Shown in pieces: positions 41,962-49,850 of a stretch of DNA of 64,000 nt. Numbering within the stretch: position 1 is the stretch's first letter; every line of letters starts with the position of its first letter. The stretch covers positions 868,001 through 932,000 of the forward strand of contig JAXLTC010000001.1 of assembly GCA_046330255.1 (NCBI GenBank), in the 5' to 3' direction. This stretch comes from JBBSBL01 sp046330255. GTDB taxonomy: Bacteria; Actinomycetota; Thermoleophilia; Solirubrobacterales; Solirubrobacteraceae. The translations under genes and the position numbers were made by a program. The notes under the pieces are model-generated. The model was not told where the DNA came from. It made no database searches and saw nothing but the letters and a program-made list of their open reading frames with translations.

Positions 41962-43541
41962 CCGGGCAGGCGGGCGGCGCGGACCTCGTCGGCGGCGGAG
42001 GGCGAGGGCGCCGCGCCGCGCCCCGGCTCGCGCGGCGCGAACAGCCTGACGCGCTCGGTCTTGCCCCTGAGCGGCACGGGCGCGCGCTCGTCGAACCCCC
42101 CGGGGAACGGGCGGGTGAGCAGGTCCCGCGTGGCCTCGGTGACCAGCACCTCGTCGTCGGTCTCGCGCGTGGCGCCCTCGACGCGCGCGGCCGTGTTGAC
42201 GGCATCGCCGATCACCGTGAACTCGACGCGGCCGCCGCCCCCGATCGTGCCCGCCACCACCGGACCGGAGTTGACGCCGATCCCCACGCGCAAGTCGCCC
42301 CGGTAGCGGTCGCGCACCAGGCGGGCGATCTCGATTGCGGCCGCCACCGCGCGATCCGCGTGGTCCGGGCGGCGGTCGGGCGCCCCGAACACGCCGAGGA
42401 GCCCGTCGCCGACGAACTTGTTCGCATGGCCGCCGTGCCGCACGAGGACGGGCACCACCAGCTCGAAGAACCCGTTCAGGCGATCGACCACCTCGCGCGC
42501 GCTCGAGCGCTCCGCGAACGCGGTGAAGTCGCGGATGTCCAGGAAGAGGACGCTGACCTCGACCTCCTCCCCCTCGAGCACCGTGCCGTCGCGCCGCACC
42601 CGGTCGGCAACCTCCGGGTCGACGTAGGCGCCGAAGGCCTCCTGCAGCAGCTCCTTCTCCTCCAGGCCGGCCACCATCTCGTTGAACGACTGGGACAGCA
42701 CGCCGATCTCGTCGGCCGAGACGACCGGCACGCGCGCGCCCAGGTCGGACTCGTCGCGCACGCGCCGCGTGGCGGTCATGAAGTAGTCGATCGGCGAGAG
42801 CAGGGAGCGGGCCAGCAGCAGCGAGAGCTCGAGCGAGATCGTGAACGCGACGATGAGCGCCACCATGGCATCGACGCCGAAGGCGTCCAGGCCCGTGGCG
42901 CCGCCGTGCGAGAGGCCGGCCACGACCACGCCGGTGATGACCGCGATCGCCGGCGGGCCGGCGAGCAGCTTCCACCGCACCGGGACCGCCGCAGCGCTCA
43001 GGTCGGCGTCGTCGGCGAGGTCGCCGGAGGCATCCTCGAGCACCGGCCGCAGCGCCGCCTCCATCGCGAAGAAGCGGAGGAAGAACCCGTAAACGACGAC
43101 CAGCGTGCCACCGGCGAGCAGCAGCGCGAAGCTCCCCACGCCCAGGCCCAGCAGCCAGGTGAGGAACGCGCAGAAGGGGATGACCTGCACGACGTAGGCG
43201 CGCCACCACAGGCTCCGGAACGCTGCCGCCGGCAGGCCGGCGAGCGCGCGCCATGCCGTCGCCGCCGCATCCGGCGCGCGATCCCCCCCGAGCCACGCCT
43301 CCGCCGGCGCGAGCCGGCGCCGCGCGTCGCGCATCGCGAGCGCGTTGTCGATCACGAGCAGCAACTCGATGACCAGCACGCTCGACCAGAACTCGGACGG
43401 GCTCAGCGGCTGGTAGACGCCCAGCAGGAGGACCCCCAGGATCACGACGCCGTGGCTGACGGCGTACAGGAGCCGCAGCGCGAGCAGCGGGTAGCGCCCG
43501 CCGTGGCGGCGATAGCCGGCGATCGCCAGGCGCTCCAGCAC
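41958..43541 (-). CDS. Membrane class III adenylate cyclase with HAMP domain
   Basis: A 527-residue protein. About six membrane segments fill the first 245 residues. A HAMP-like linker (SPIDYFMTATRRVRDESDLGARVPVVSADEIGVLSQSFNEMVAGL) follows. The cyclase domain (about 330-500) has VSVLFLDIRDFTAFAE and NKFVGDGLLGVFGAPD (metal Asp pair, adenine-selecting Lys), RVGIGVNSGPVV and FTVIGDAVNTAARVEG with the transition-state Asn and Arg. All residues needed for activity as a homodimer are visible, so cAMP synthesis is expected. The membrane-plus-HAMP layout resembles mycobacterial receptor-type cyclases. GTG start; coupled to the BrkB-type gene. Confidence 0.92.
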   Translation of the reverse strand: MLERLAIAGYRRHGGRYPLLALRLLYAVSHGVVILGVLLLGVYQPLSPSEFWSSVLVIELLLVIDNALAMRDARRRLAPAEAWLGGDRAPDAAATAWRALAGLPAAAFRSLWWRAYVVQVIPFCAFLTWLLGLGVGSFALLLAGGTLVVVYGFFLRFFAMEAALRPVLEDASGDLADDADLSAAAVPVRWKLLAGPPAIAVITGVVVAGLSHGGATGLDAFGVDAMVALIVAFTISLELSLLLARSLLSPIDYFMTATRRVRDESDLGARVPVVSADEIGVLSQSFNEMVAGLEEKELLQEAFGAYVDPEVADRVRRDGTVLEGEEVEVSVLFLDIRDFTAFAERSSAREVVDRLNGFFELVVPVLVRHGGHANKFVGDGLLGVFGAPDRRPDHADRAVAAAIEIARLVRDRYRGDLRVGIGVNSGPVVAGTIGGGGRVEFTVIGDAVNTAARVEGATRETDDEVLVTEATRDLLTRPFPGGFDERAPVPLRGKTERVRLFAPREPGRGAAPSPSAADEVRAARLPG

Positions 43542-43607
43542 GACGTCGATTGTGGCGGTCGCGGCGGACCCGCGCCAGGCGGTGGGGCTGGCCGGCGACC
43601 GGCGGGG

Positions 43608-44333
43608 CTAGCCGGCGACCGGCGCGCCCGGCGGCACCGGCTCGCCGAGCGCGAGCACCGCCTCGGCGAGGCGCTCCTCGCCGCAGAACGCGCGCCCGGC
43701 GACGACGAGCACCGGCAGGCGGTCCGCCCCGCTCATCCTGACCTCGTCCGCGGAGACGCGCAGGCCGGCGTCGCGCAGCTCGTCGCCGGCGGCGGCGAGC
43801 ACGTCGTCGGGCGGGAGCCCCGCGGCCGCGGCGGCCTCGGCGAGCAGCTCGGGCGAGTCGAGGTCGAAGCCGCCGCACCAGGCGAGTCGCGCGGCGGCGA
43901 CCGCAAAGGGGCCGCCCGCCCCGCGCTCGGCGGCGAGCGCCGCGCAGCGCAGCGCGGCCAGCCCGCCTCGCGGGGCCAGCGCGGGCCACGCGAGCGGGAC
44001 CCGCAGCGCGCGCGCCCGGGCCTCGACCGCCCGCCGGGCGGCGACGTGGGCACCCGCGGAGCGCCACTCGGCCGAGCCGTGGAACGCGTCGCCCGACACC
44101 GGGGTCCAGGCCGCCTCGGGAAAGCGCCTGTCGACGCGCTCGACGGCCAGGTACGCGCACGGATCCGCGAGGTCGAAGGCGAACAGCGGGCGCCGGTGCG
44201 GCCCCAGCCGCGCGGCCCAGCCCCGCGTCTCGGACGCGCCGCCGGTGGCGTATTCGCGACCGCCGTGTCCGGCGCCCGCGCGACCGCGTGCGCGGGCCCC
44301 CCGGTGGCGCGCGAGATCGATGACTTCGCCCAT
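43608..44333 (-). CDS. DsbA-like/2-hydroxychromene-2-carboxylate isomerase-like protein
   Basis: A 241-residue thioredoxin-fold protein. The opening strand PLFAFDLADPCAYLAVERVDRRFPEAAWTPV and the final DRLPVLVVAGRAFCGEERLAEAVLAL parallel HCCA isomerase and DsbA/GST-kappa proteins. In between the helical insert (APRGGLAALRCAALAAERGAGGPFAVAAARLAW) is typical. The catalytic CxxC of true DsbA is absent: the site reads DPCAY. It is probably a glutathione- or thiol-dependent isomerase or transferase. The start MGEVIDLARHRG is preferred; upstream frame is Arg-rich shadow. Substrate unknown. Confidence 0.7.
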   Translation of the reverse strand: MGEVIDLARHRGARARGRAGAGHGGREYATGGASETRGWAARLGPHRRPLFAFDLADPCAYLAVERVDRRFPEAAWTPVSGDAFHGSAEWRSAGAHVAARRAVEARARALRVPLAWPALAPRGGLAALRCAALAAERGAGGPFAVAAARLAWCGGFDLDSPELLAEAAAAAGLPPDDVLAAAGDELRDAGLRVSADEVRMSGADRLPVLVVAGRAFCGEERLAEAVLALGEPVPPGAPVAG

Positions 44334-44459
44334 GGACCCCCTGCATCGGCGCGCGGGCGCGCCCCGTTCCAGCGCGGAAGCGGGCGGATCGGCCATTTGT
44401 CCAGGGAAAGCCCCCGTACGGCGACCGCGCGGCGGGATAGGCTGCGCAGGGTCCCGCCG

Positions 44460-45155
44460 ATGTCGTCAGTCCCGCCGCCCAAGCGCCACCCGTACGCCCA
44501 GTGGTCTCCCGACGCCCGCGCACTGGACGTCGTGGGCGACAAGTGGACGCTGCTGATCGTGCGTGACCTCGCCGGGGGCCCGCGGCGCTTCGTCGAGTTG
44601 CAGCGCACCCTTCCCGGGATCTCGACCGAGCAGCTGCGCTCACGGCTCAACCGGATGGTGGCCGACGGGCTGCTCACCCGCCGGCGTTACCGCGAGGTGC
44701 CGCCGCGCGTGGACTACGAGCTGACCGACCGCGCGCGCGAGCTGTTCCCCGTGCTGGCCGCACTCGCCCGCTGGGGCCAGGCCTGGGCCTGGGGCGAGCC
44801 GCGCACGGGCGAGTGCATCGACGTCGGCGCGATCCTGCGCCTCGCGCCCGGGCTGATCCGCGCGCGCCGCGGAACCCGCGGCACCGTCGAGGCGACGGTC
44901 ACCGACCGCTCCCGCGACCCGTCCTCGCGCGCCTACGCGCTGCGGTTCGCCGCCGGCGAGGTGACGCTCGCGGAGCGCGAGGCCCCCGACGCGGAGGCGC
45001 GCGTGAGCGGCAGCGAGCGGGCCTGGATCGCGGCCCTCGGCCCCGGAGCGGACCGCTCGGCGCTGCGCATCGAAGGGGACGGCGCGCTCGCCGCCGCGCT
45101 GCTGGACGGGCTCGAGCCTTCGGCCGAGGCCCGCGCCGCCGCCGACGTGGCGTAG
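44460..45155 (+). CDS. HxlR-family regulator with C-terminal extension
   Basis: A 231-residue protein. The N-terminal half is an HxlR winged helix (HPYAQWSPDARALDVVGDKWTLLIVRDLAGGPRRFVELQRTLPGISTEQLRSRLNRMVADGLLTRRRYREVPPRVDYELT). The C-terminal 110 residues (ALRFAAGEVTLAEREAPDAEARVSGSERAWIAALG) resemble an SCP2-like sterol/lipid-binding fold, which several long HxlR regulators carry. A TAGGCT box lies 16 bp upstream. It is divergent from the DsbA-like gene and may control it. The effector could be hydrophobic, by inference. Confidence 0.87.
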   Translation: MSSVPPPKRHPYAQWSPDARALDVVGDKWTLLIVRDLAGGPRRFVELQRTLPGISTEQLRSRLNRMVADGLLTRRRYREVPPRVDYELTDRARELFPVLAALARWGQAWAWGEPRTGECIDVGAILRLAPGLIRARRGTRGTVEATVTDRSRDPSSRAYALRFAAGEVTLAEREAPDAEARVSGSERAWIAALGPGADRSALRIEGDGALAAALLDGLEPSAEARAAADVA

Positions 45156-45165
45156 GGGCGCGGCC

Positions 45166-45171
45166 TAGACT
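45166..45171 (+). promoter_or_regulatory. -10 box of tRNA-Leu
   Basis: TAGACT ends ten bases before the mature 5' end of the tRNA, a local example of the TANNNT -10 seen across the window. Confidence 0.55.
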
Positions 45172-45181
45172 GCGGCCACCC

Positions 45182-45267
45182 GCCCGGGTGGCGTAACTGG
45201 CAACCGCGGCCGGCTTAAACCCGGCTGTCCCGCACGGGACGTGTGGGTTCGACTCCCACCCCGGGCA
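45182..45267 (+). tRNA. tRNA-Leu (TAA)
   Basis: An 86-nt class II cloverleaf. Acceptor GCCCGGG pairs with CCCGGGC. The anticodon loop CTTAAAC gives TAA, and there is a long variable arm TGTCCCGCACGGGACGT and T-arm GTGGG-TTCGACT-CCCAC. CCA is not encoded. TTA leucine codons must be very rare at this GC content. Confidence 0.95.
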
Positions 45268-45286
45268 TGCGCCGCGCGCCGCGGGC

Positions 45287-46012
45287 TCAGCACATGACGA
45301 TCAGGTGGAAGTCGTTGTCCTCGACGTCGGCGAACGTGTAGCCCTTGCGGTAGATCGTCACCCCGACGCGGCTCGCCTGGTTGTCCCTGTTCATGCGGGC
45401 CTGAGCGGTGGCGCCCGCGCCGATGACCCCGGAGCCGAAGCCGAACCCGACCGTGGCGACGGCCACGCATCCGTTGAGCGGGCGATCGAAGTCGACGTTG
45501 TACTGACCCGTACCGGTCCGCGCGGCGCTCGTGACGCCCGCGTTCTCCTGGAGCGTGCCGGTCGAGTTGACGTGGGCGAAGAGCCGCGGCGACGCGGTGC
45601 CCGGCTTGAGCTCGCGCTGCCCGACCGCCCCCGGCGCCAGCTGCTCGGAGCCGACCGAGCCGGCCTGGATCTGGGGCGCGCCGACGCTCGCGTTGTCGAG
45701 GTTGCTCGGCCCGACCGCGCCCGGCTGCAGCCGCGCGCGGCCGACGCTCCCGCCGGCGAGCTGGCCCGCGCCGACGGCCGCGCCGCGGAGCTCACGGCGC
45801 CCGACCGCTCCCGGGGCGAGCCGCGAGGAGGTCACCGCGGAGCGCCGCAGCTGCGGCGTGCCGACGGCGCCGCGCTTGATCTGCTGCGGCCCGACGCTGT
45901 TGCGCGGGATGCGAAGCGCCGCATAGGACCCGCCGCCGAGCGCGATGAAGACCGCCAGCGTCGCCATCACGTTCGCGTAGGTCAGCCTCGCACGGACCCG
46001 CCTGAACCGCAT
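45287..46012 (-). CDS. Membrane-anchored surface protein with ten 'AVG' decapeptide repeats
   Basis: A 241-residue protein. The N-terminus RLTYANVMATLAVFIALGGGSYAAL is the membrane segment or signal seen in a large Solirubrobacterales surface family. Residues 38-137 are ten exact ten-residue repeats of the form xAVGxxxLxx, likely a stiff beta-solenoid. The C-terminal 100 residues hold two Cys (NGCVAVATVGFGFG and a terminal MC) and end in a beta-rich domain. ATG with purine-rich GGGGGTGCGGAG upstream. Function is unknown; adhesion or cell-surface packing is an inference. Confidence 0.8.
   Translation of the reverse strand: MRFRRVRARLTYANVMATLAVFIALGGGSYAALRIPRNSVGPQQIKRGAVGTPQLRRSAVTSSRLAPGAVGRRELRGAAVGAGQLAGGSVGRARLQPGAVGPSNLDNASVGAPQIQAGSVGSEQLAPGAVGQRELKPGTASPRLFAHVNSTGTLQENAGVTSAARTGTGQYNVDFDRPLNGCVAVATVGFGFGSGVIGAGATAQARMNRDNQASRVGVTIYRKGYTFADVEDNDFHLIVMC
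45602..45901 (-). repeat. Ten tandem 30-bp coding repeats
   Basis: Each unit encodes ten residues with the core (A/S)VG at positions 2-4 and Leu or Ile at position 8. No unit is missing or partial. DNA units diverge from one another, so protein-level selection, not recent expansion, keeps the period. Confidence 0.85.
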
Positions 46013-46187
46013 CTCCGCACCCCCTCGGAAGACGACAACTACCAGCGGAGCACGGGCCGGTCGTGCGCGTTGGCGCCGATCGCCCGGACCATGCGGTCAA
46101 GGGCCGGACGCTGGGCGCCGATTCGCCCGCAGGACCGCAACTTTCGCCCGGATATGGTGTCCGTTCGGGAGAGAGCCCGAACCGCGC

Positions 46188-47693
46188 GTGGAAGTCTCAG
46201 CCCTCAGAGAAGCCGGCGTTGCCGGCCTGCACGGACGGTCTCCCCTGCTCCGCCTCCAGTCCGACGAGCGGCTCGTGGCGCTCGTGCGTCGCGGGAACCA
46301 CGGCGCGTTCGAGGTGCTGGTCGCGCGCTACGAGTCGCGCCTGCTCGCGTTCTGCCGGCACATGCTCGGCAGCCGGGAGGACGCCGAGGACGTGCTGCAG
46401 GAGGTGTTCGCCGCGGCCTTCAACGCGCTGCTCGCCGACGACCGCGAGATCCACGTGCGGCCCTGGCTCTACCGCATCGCGCGCAACCGGAGCCTCAACC
46501 ACCTCCGGCGCCAGAAGCCGGTCGGCGTGGACTCGATGGACGTCCACTTCTCGGAGAACGGCCAGACCACCGCGGACAAGGTCCACGACCGCGAGGAGTT
46601 CCGCCTGCTGATGGCGGACATCACCGTCCTTCCCGAGACGCAGCGCACCGCCCTGCTGCTGCGCGAGATCGACGATCTCTCCTACGACCAGATCGCCGAG
46701 GCGATGGAGACCACGGTCCCCAGCGTGAAGTCGCTGCTCGTCCGGGCGAGGGTGTCGCTGGCCGAGATGGCGGAGTCGCGCGAGCTCTCCTGCGCGGACG
46801 TGCGGCTCGAGCTCGGGGAGATCGCCGAGGGCCTCAAGCGCCGGATCACCCCGCCCGTCCGCCGCCACCTGAAGACCTGCGACCGCTGCTCGGCGTTCAA
46901 GCGCCAGCTGAAGGACACCAACAAGGCGCTCGCAGCGCTGCTGCCGGTCGCCCCGCTGCTCGCGCTCAAGAGCCTCTTCTTCGCGCACCTCGGCACCAGC
47001 GCGAGCGCCGGGGCCGGCGCCGGCGCCCCGGGCGCCGCGGCCGGAGGCGCCGCCGCCGGGGCCGCCGCGACCGGCGCGGCCGCGGCGGGCAGCGCCGGCG
47101 GAGGCTTCGCCGCCGCGGGGCTCGGCGCCATCGCGACCAAGGCCGCCGCGGGACTCGCGGCGGCCGCCGTGGTCACCGTCGGAGCGGTCGAGGTCGAGCG
47201 CACCGTGACCAGGCCCGAGACCCGCGAGTCGCGGCCCGCCGCGCTCGCGCCGGCCAGGCCGGCCGCACCCGCCAAGCCGGCTGCGCCGGCCCCGGCGAAG
47301 GCCGCCCCGGCCCACGCCCGCGCCGCGAGCCCGGCCGTCTCGGTCGCCGCCGCCGAGCCGGCCCCGAAGCCGCCCGCCATGCCGGGCCCCAGCGCGGGGA
47401 ACGGCCAGTACGTGGCCGCCCAGCCCGTGGCTCCGCCTCCGCCGGCCCCGACGCAGACCGAGTCCGACACGACCACGCTGCCGTCGAGCCCGGACGCCGG
47501 CGCGCAGCCGACGACGCCCGAGCCGGCGGAGCCCCCGGAGGCGACGGTCCCGCCGGCGACCACGACGCCCGCCCCGCCGACCTCGCCCCCGACCGGCGAC
47601 GCGGGACAGCCCGGGACCGGGACGCCCGGCCCCTCGCAACAGGGGCAGGGACAGGGGCCGGTCGCACCCGGTTCCCCCGCCGCCGGGCCGTAG
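46188..47693 (+). CDS. ECF sigma factor fused to zinc-finger anti-sigma-like segment and Ala/Pro tail
   Basis: A 501-residue protein. Residues 25-95 are sigma region 2 (RGNHGAFEVLVARYESRLLAFCRHMLGSREDAEDVLQEVF) and 140-190 region 4 (VLPETQRTALLLREIDDLSYDQIAEAMETTVPSVKSLLVRARVSL). Next comes a zinc-finger-like segment with SCADVRLELGEIAEGL, then RRHLKTCDRCSAFK, the HxxxC-x2-C pattern of ZAS anti-sigma factors. A hydrophobic Ala/Gly-rich stretch (about 275-330) could cross the membrane. The rest is a Pro/Thr/Ala-rich tail. This makes a sigma factor with a built-in anchor or inhibitor. GTG start. GCAACTTT followed 17 bp on by GTC upstream might be an ECF-type promoter. Confidence 0.85.
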   Translation: MEVSALREAGVAGLHGRSPLLRLQSDERLVALVRRGNHGAFEVLVARYESRLLAFCRHMLGSREDAEDVLQEVFAAAFNALLADDREIHVRPWLYRIARNRSLNHLRRQKPVGVDSMDVHFSENGQTTADKVHDREEFRLLMADITVLPETQRTALLLREIDDLSYDQIAEAMETTVPSVKSLLVRARVSLAEMAESRELSCADVRLELGEIAEGLKRRITPPVRRHLKTCDRCSAFKRQLKDTNKALAALLPVAPLLALKSLFFAHLGTSASAGAGAGAPGAAAGGAAAGAAATGAAAAGSAGGGFAAAGLGAIATKAAAGLAAAAVVTVGAVEVERTVTRPETRESRPAALAPARPAAPAKPAAPAPAKAAPAHARAASPAVSVAAAEPAPKPPAMPGPSAGNGQYVAAQPVAPPPPAPTQTESDTTTLPSSPDAGAQPTTPEPAEPPEATVPPATTTPAPPTSPPTGDAGQPGTGTPGPSQQGQGQGPVAPGSPAAGP

Positions 47694-47738
47694 CGGGCGG
47701 CGATCGCCCGCGGCGCGCGGGCTCCTCGCCCCGGCGCG

Positions 47739-47744
47739 TATGCT
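47739..47744 (+). promoter_or_regulatory. -10 box of csaA, probably leaderless
   Basis: TATGCT ends nine bases before the GTG of csaA. Confidence 0.42.
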
Positions 47745-47753
47745 GCCGCGCCC

Positions 47754-48086
47754 GTGGAGATCGGCTGGGAGGACTTCGAGCAGGTCGACATGCGGGTCGG
47801 GCGCGTGACCGCGGTCGACGAGTTCCCGCAGGCGCGCCGCCCGGCCTGGAAGCTGACGATCGACTTCGGCCCCGATCTCGGCGTGCGCCGCTCGTCGGCC
47901 CAGATCACCCACTACCCGGCCGAGGCGCTCGAGGGGCGCCTCGTGGTGGCGGTGGTCAACTTCCCGCCCAAGCAGATCGGCCCGTTCCGCTCCGAGTGCC
48001 TGGTGCTCGGTGCGCTCGACGAGCGCAAGGGGGTCGTGCTGCTGCGCCCGGACGAGGACGTCGCCCCCGGCGACCGCATCGGCTGA
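47754..48086 (+). CDS. csaA: CsaA-like tRNA-binding/chaperone protein
   Basis: A 110-residue OB-fold protein. The whole length is the tRNA-binding domain found at the C-terminus of MetRS and in Trbp111/CsaA. It opens IGWEDFEQVDMRVGRVTAVDEFPQARRPAWKLTIDFG and contains RRSSAQITHYPAEALEGRLVVAVVNFPPKQIGPFRSECLVLG. Bacterial CsaA binds tRNA and has been described as an export-related chaperone. Leaderless GTG start is suggested by the -10 box. It follows the sigma-factor gene on the same strand but has its own promoter. Confidence 0.92.
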   Translation: MEIGWEDFEQVDMRVGRVTAVDEFPQARRPAWKLTIDFGPDLGVRRSSAQITHYPAEALEGRLVVAVVNFPPKQIGPFRSECLVLGALDERKGVVLLRPDEDVAPGDRIG

Positions 48087-48110
48087 GCGGGCGGCGCGGG
48101 ATCGGGCCGG

Positions 48111-48605
48111 CTACGGCCCCGGAGCGCGCTCCCCCACCACCAGGCTCCCGCGCAGTCGCCCGCCGTCCACCGAGATGCGGTATGTCCCGCGGCCGGGCGG
48201 CGGAACGAGCACGGAGGAGCGGCCGTGCGCAGGGACGCGGAGGGAGACCGCCGGGCGGGTCGCGAGCGTCGCCGAATGGGCGCGCCCGTCCTCGGAGATC
48301 AGCGTGAGCAGGACCGGCACGCGCGCGGTGACGCCGATCACCGCAGGCCGAAGCGCGCTGCGCCCGATCGCGTAGGTCGCGGGGATCCGCGGCGCGGACG
48401 CGGCGGGCCCCGGGACGGCGCCGGTCGTCCCGGTGGAGGTGGTCTCCGGCGGGACGTCGGTAGGCGGTGGCCCGGCGCCGGGCGCGGTGGCGGTCGGCGG
48501 CACCGTGACGGGGGCGGTCGCGGTCTTGCCGCCGGAGCCACCGCAGGCTCCGAGCGCCGGGACGAGCGCGAGCAGCGCGGTGAGCGCGAGCGTGGCGGGG
48601 CGCAT
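48111..48605 (-). CDS. Small lipoprotein of unknown function
   Basis: A 164-residue lipoprotein. The lipobox ALGACG follows MRPATLALTALLALVPALG. Then comes a low-complexity Thr/Pro/Ala spacer of about 50 residues, and a beta-rich domain with ALRPAVIGVTARVPVLLTLISEDGRAHSATLATRPAVSL and STLVPPPGRGTYRISVDGG-like strands. That domain resembles a cupredoxin-like fold, as in cell-wall copper or redox lipoproteins, but the copper ligands are not evident. The start was taken at the shorter ATG. It follows the glycosyltransferase gene by 8 bp and could be cotranscribed with it. Confidence 0.68.
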   Translation of the reverse strand: MRPATLALTALLALVPALGACGGSGGKTATAPVTVPPTATAPGAGPPPTDVPPETTSTGTTGAVPGPAASAPRIPATYAIGRSALRPAVIGVTARVPVLLTLISEDGRAHSATLATRPAVSLRVPAHGRSSVLVPPPGRGTYRISVDGGRLRGSLVVGERAPGP

Positions 48606-48613
48606 GGCGCGAA

Positions 48614-49825
48614 TCATGACGCGCTCGCGCGCGCACCACCGCGCTCCCGCCGGCGGCGGACCGCCACCGCCCGCGCGTAGACCTCCTCCAGCGCCGGCGC
48701 GACCGCGCCGTGCGCGAAGCGCCGCCGCGCATGGGCCAGCGTCCGCTCGCCCTCCGTCTCGCGCGCGCCGGCGTCAGCCCACAGGCCGCGCAGCGCGCGC
48801 GCCCAGGCGCCGTCGTCGCCGGGCGGCAGCGGCGCCCGGCCCTCGGGCAGCAGTTCCGGCAACCCGCCACGGTCGGAGGCCAGCACCGGAAGGCCGGCCG
48901 CCATCGCCTCCAGGACCGCGAAGGGGCACGGCTCATCCCAGCGCGACGGCGCCAGGAAGGCCACGGCGGCGCGGCGCTCGGCGGCGAGCCGGTCGCGACC
49001 CAGGCGCCCCAGGAACGTGACGTCGGCACCGGCCGCCAGCTCACGCAGCCGCGGCAGGTCGGGCCCGTCGCCGGCGATCCGCAGCGGCACCCCGGCGGCG
49101 CGCGCGGCGGCGATCGCGGTGTCCACTCCCTTCTCCTCCACCAGGCGCGAGGCGACCAGCGCGAAGGCGCCCGAGCCCGCCGCGCTGCGTGGCTCGAAGG
49201 CCGCGGGGGCGAGGGCGTTCGGCACCACGTCGGTGCCGCCGGGCAAGAGCCCGAACCGCTCGCTGCACGCGCGCGTCGCGCGGCTGACCGCGACGAAGCG
49301 GTCGACGGCGCCGAGCAGCGCACCGCGATGCGCGGCCAGCCCCGCCGCGTAGGCGAGCGCCTCCGCGCGCGAGCCACGGCAGCGGTGGCGCAGGCCCGGG
49401 AGTGTGTCCCGGCCGTGGCACTCGAAGCACGGCGCGCCGTCGCGGTAGGCGATGCCGATCGCGCACGTGAGCCGGAAGTTGTGCAGGTGCAGGACGACCG
49501 CCGCCCCGGCCTCGCGCGCCGCCGCCAGCGCGCGCGAGCCGAAGCGCGGGTGGAGATTGTGGGCGTGGACGACGTCCGCGCCCATGCCCGCCACGGCGCG
49601 GGAGACGCCGCCCGGGTCCTCTCCGCCGCGCAGCAGCGCTCCGGCCGCCCGGGGCCGCGAGACGCGGGCGCTGGGGCGCTCGAGCACCTCGACGCGGTGG
49701 CCGCGCGCGCCCAGCATCGCCGCGATCTCGGCGACCGAGCGCTCCTCGCCGCCCGCGGCGCGGTAGCGGTTGTGGAGCAGCAGCACTCGCAGCGGGGCGC
49801 TGGCTGGGGCGTCCGGGTGGGCCAT
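48614..49825 (-). CDS. Family 4 glycosyltransferase
   Basis: A 403-residue GT-B glycosyltransferase. N-domain: LRVLLLHNRYRAAGGEERSVAEIAAMLGARGHRVEVLE, then DVVHAHNLHPRFG. C-domain: FALVASRLVEEKGVDTAIAAARAAGV, GDGPDLPRLRELA and APSRWDEPCPFAVLEAMAAGLPVLASDRGGLPEL, with the nucleotide-sugar-binding EPxxFxVLEAM motif. It should transfer a hexose in cell-surface polysaccharide or glycolipid assembly. The start at the shorter ATG begins the fold. Only 25 bp separate it from a divergent glycosyltransferase, so their promoters must interlock or overlap the coding ends. Confidence 0.92.
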   Translation of the reverse strand: MAHPDAPASAPLRVLLLHNRYRAAGGEERSVAEIAAMLGARGHRVEVLERPSARVSRPRAAGALLRGGEDPGGVSRAVAGMGADVVHAHNLHPRFGSRALAAAREAGAAVVLHLHNFRLTCAIGIAYRDGAPCFECHGRDTLPGLRHRCRGSRAEALAYAAGLAAHRGALLGAVDRFVAVSRATRACSERFGLLPGGTDVVPNALAPAAFEPRSAAGSGAFALVASRLVEEKGVDTAIAAARAAGVPLRIAGDGPDLPRLRELAAGADVTFLGRLGRDRLAAERRAAVAFLAPSRWDEPCPFAVLEAMAAGLPVLASDRGGLPELLPEGRAPLPPGDDGAWARALRGLWADAGARETEGERTLAHARRRFAHGAVAPALEEVYARAVAVRRRRERGGARASAS

Positions 49826-49850
49826 CGGGACGGCAGTATCGTGCGGCGCC

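Noticed and set aside
37912..42306. A 4.4-kb open frame on the plus strand opposite the ThDP enzyme and across the aminotransferase
   Set aside because: It is a high-GC shadow: composition is Arg/Gly/Ala/His low-complexity, and motif-bearing genes occupy other frames over the whole stretch.
42360..44459. N-terminal extension of the HxlR gene through the cyclase and DsbA-like region
   Set aside because: Only the last 231 residues read as HxlR; the rest is antisense to well-supported genes.
45602..45901. CRISPR-like array because of regular 30-bp spacing
   Set aside because: The periodicity is contiguous, in frame and encodes decapeptides, with no unique spacers.
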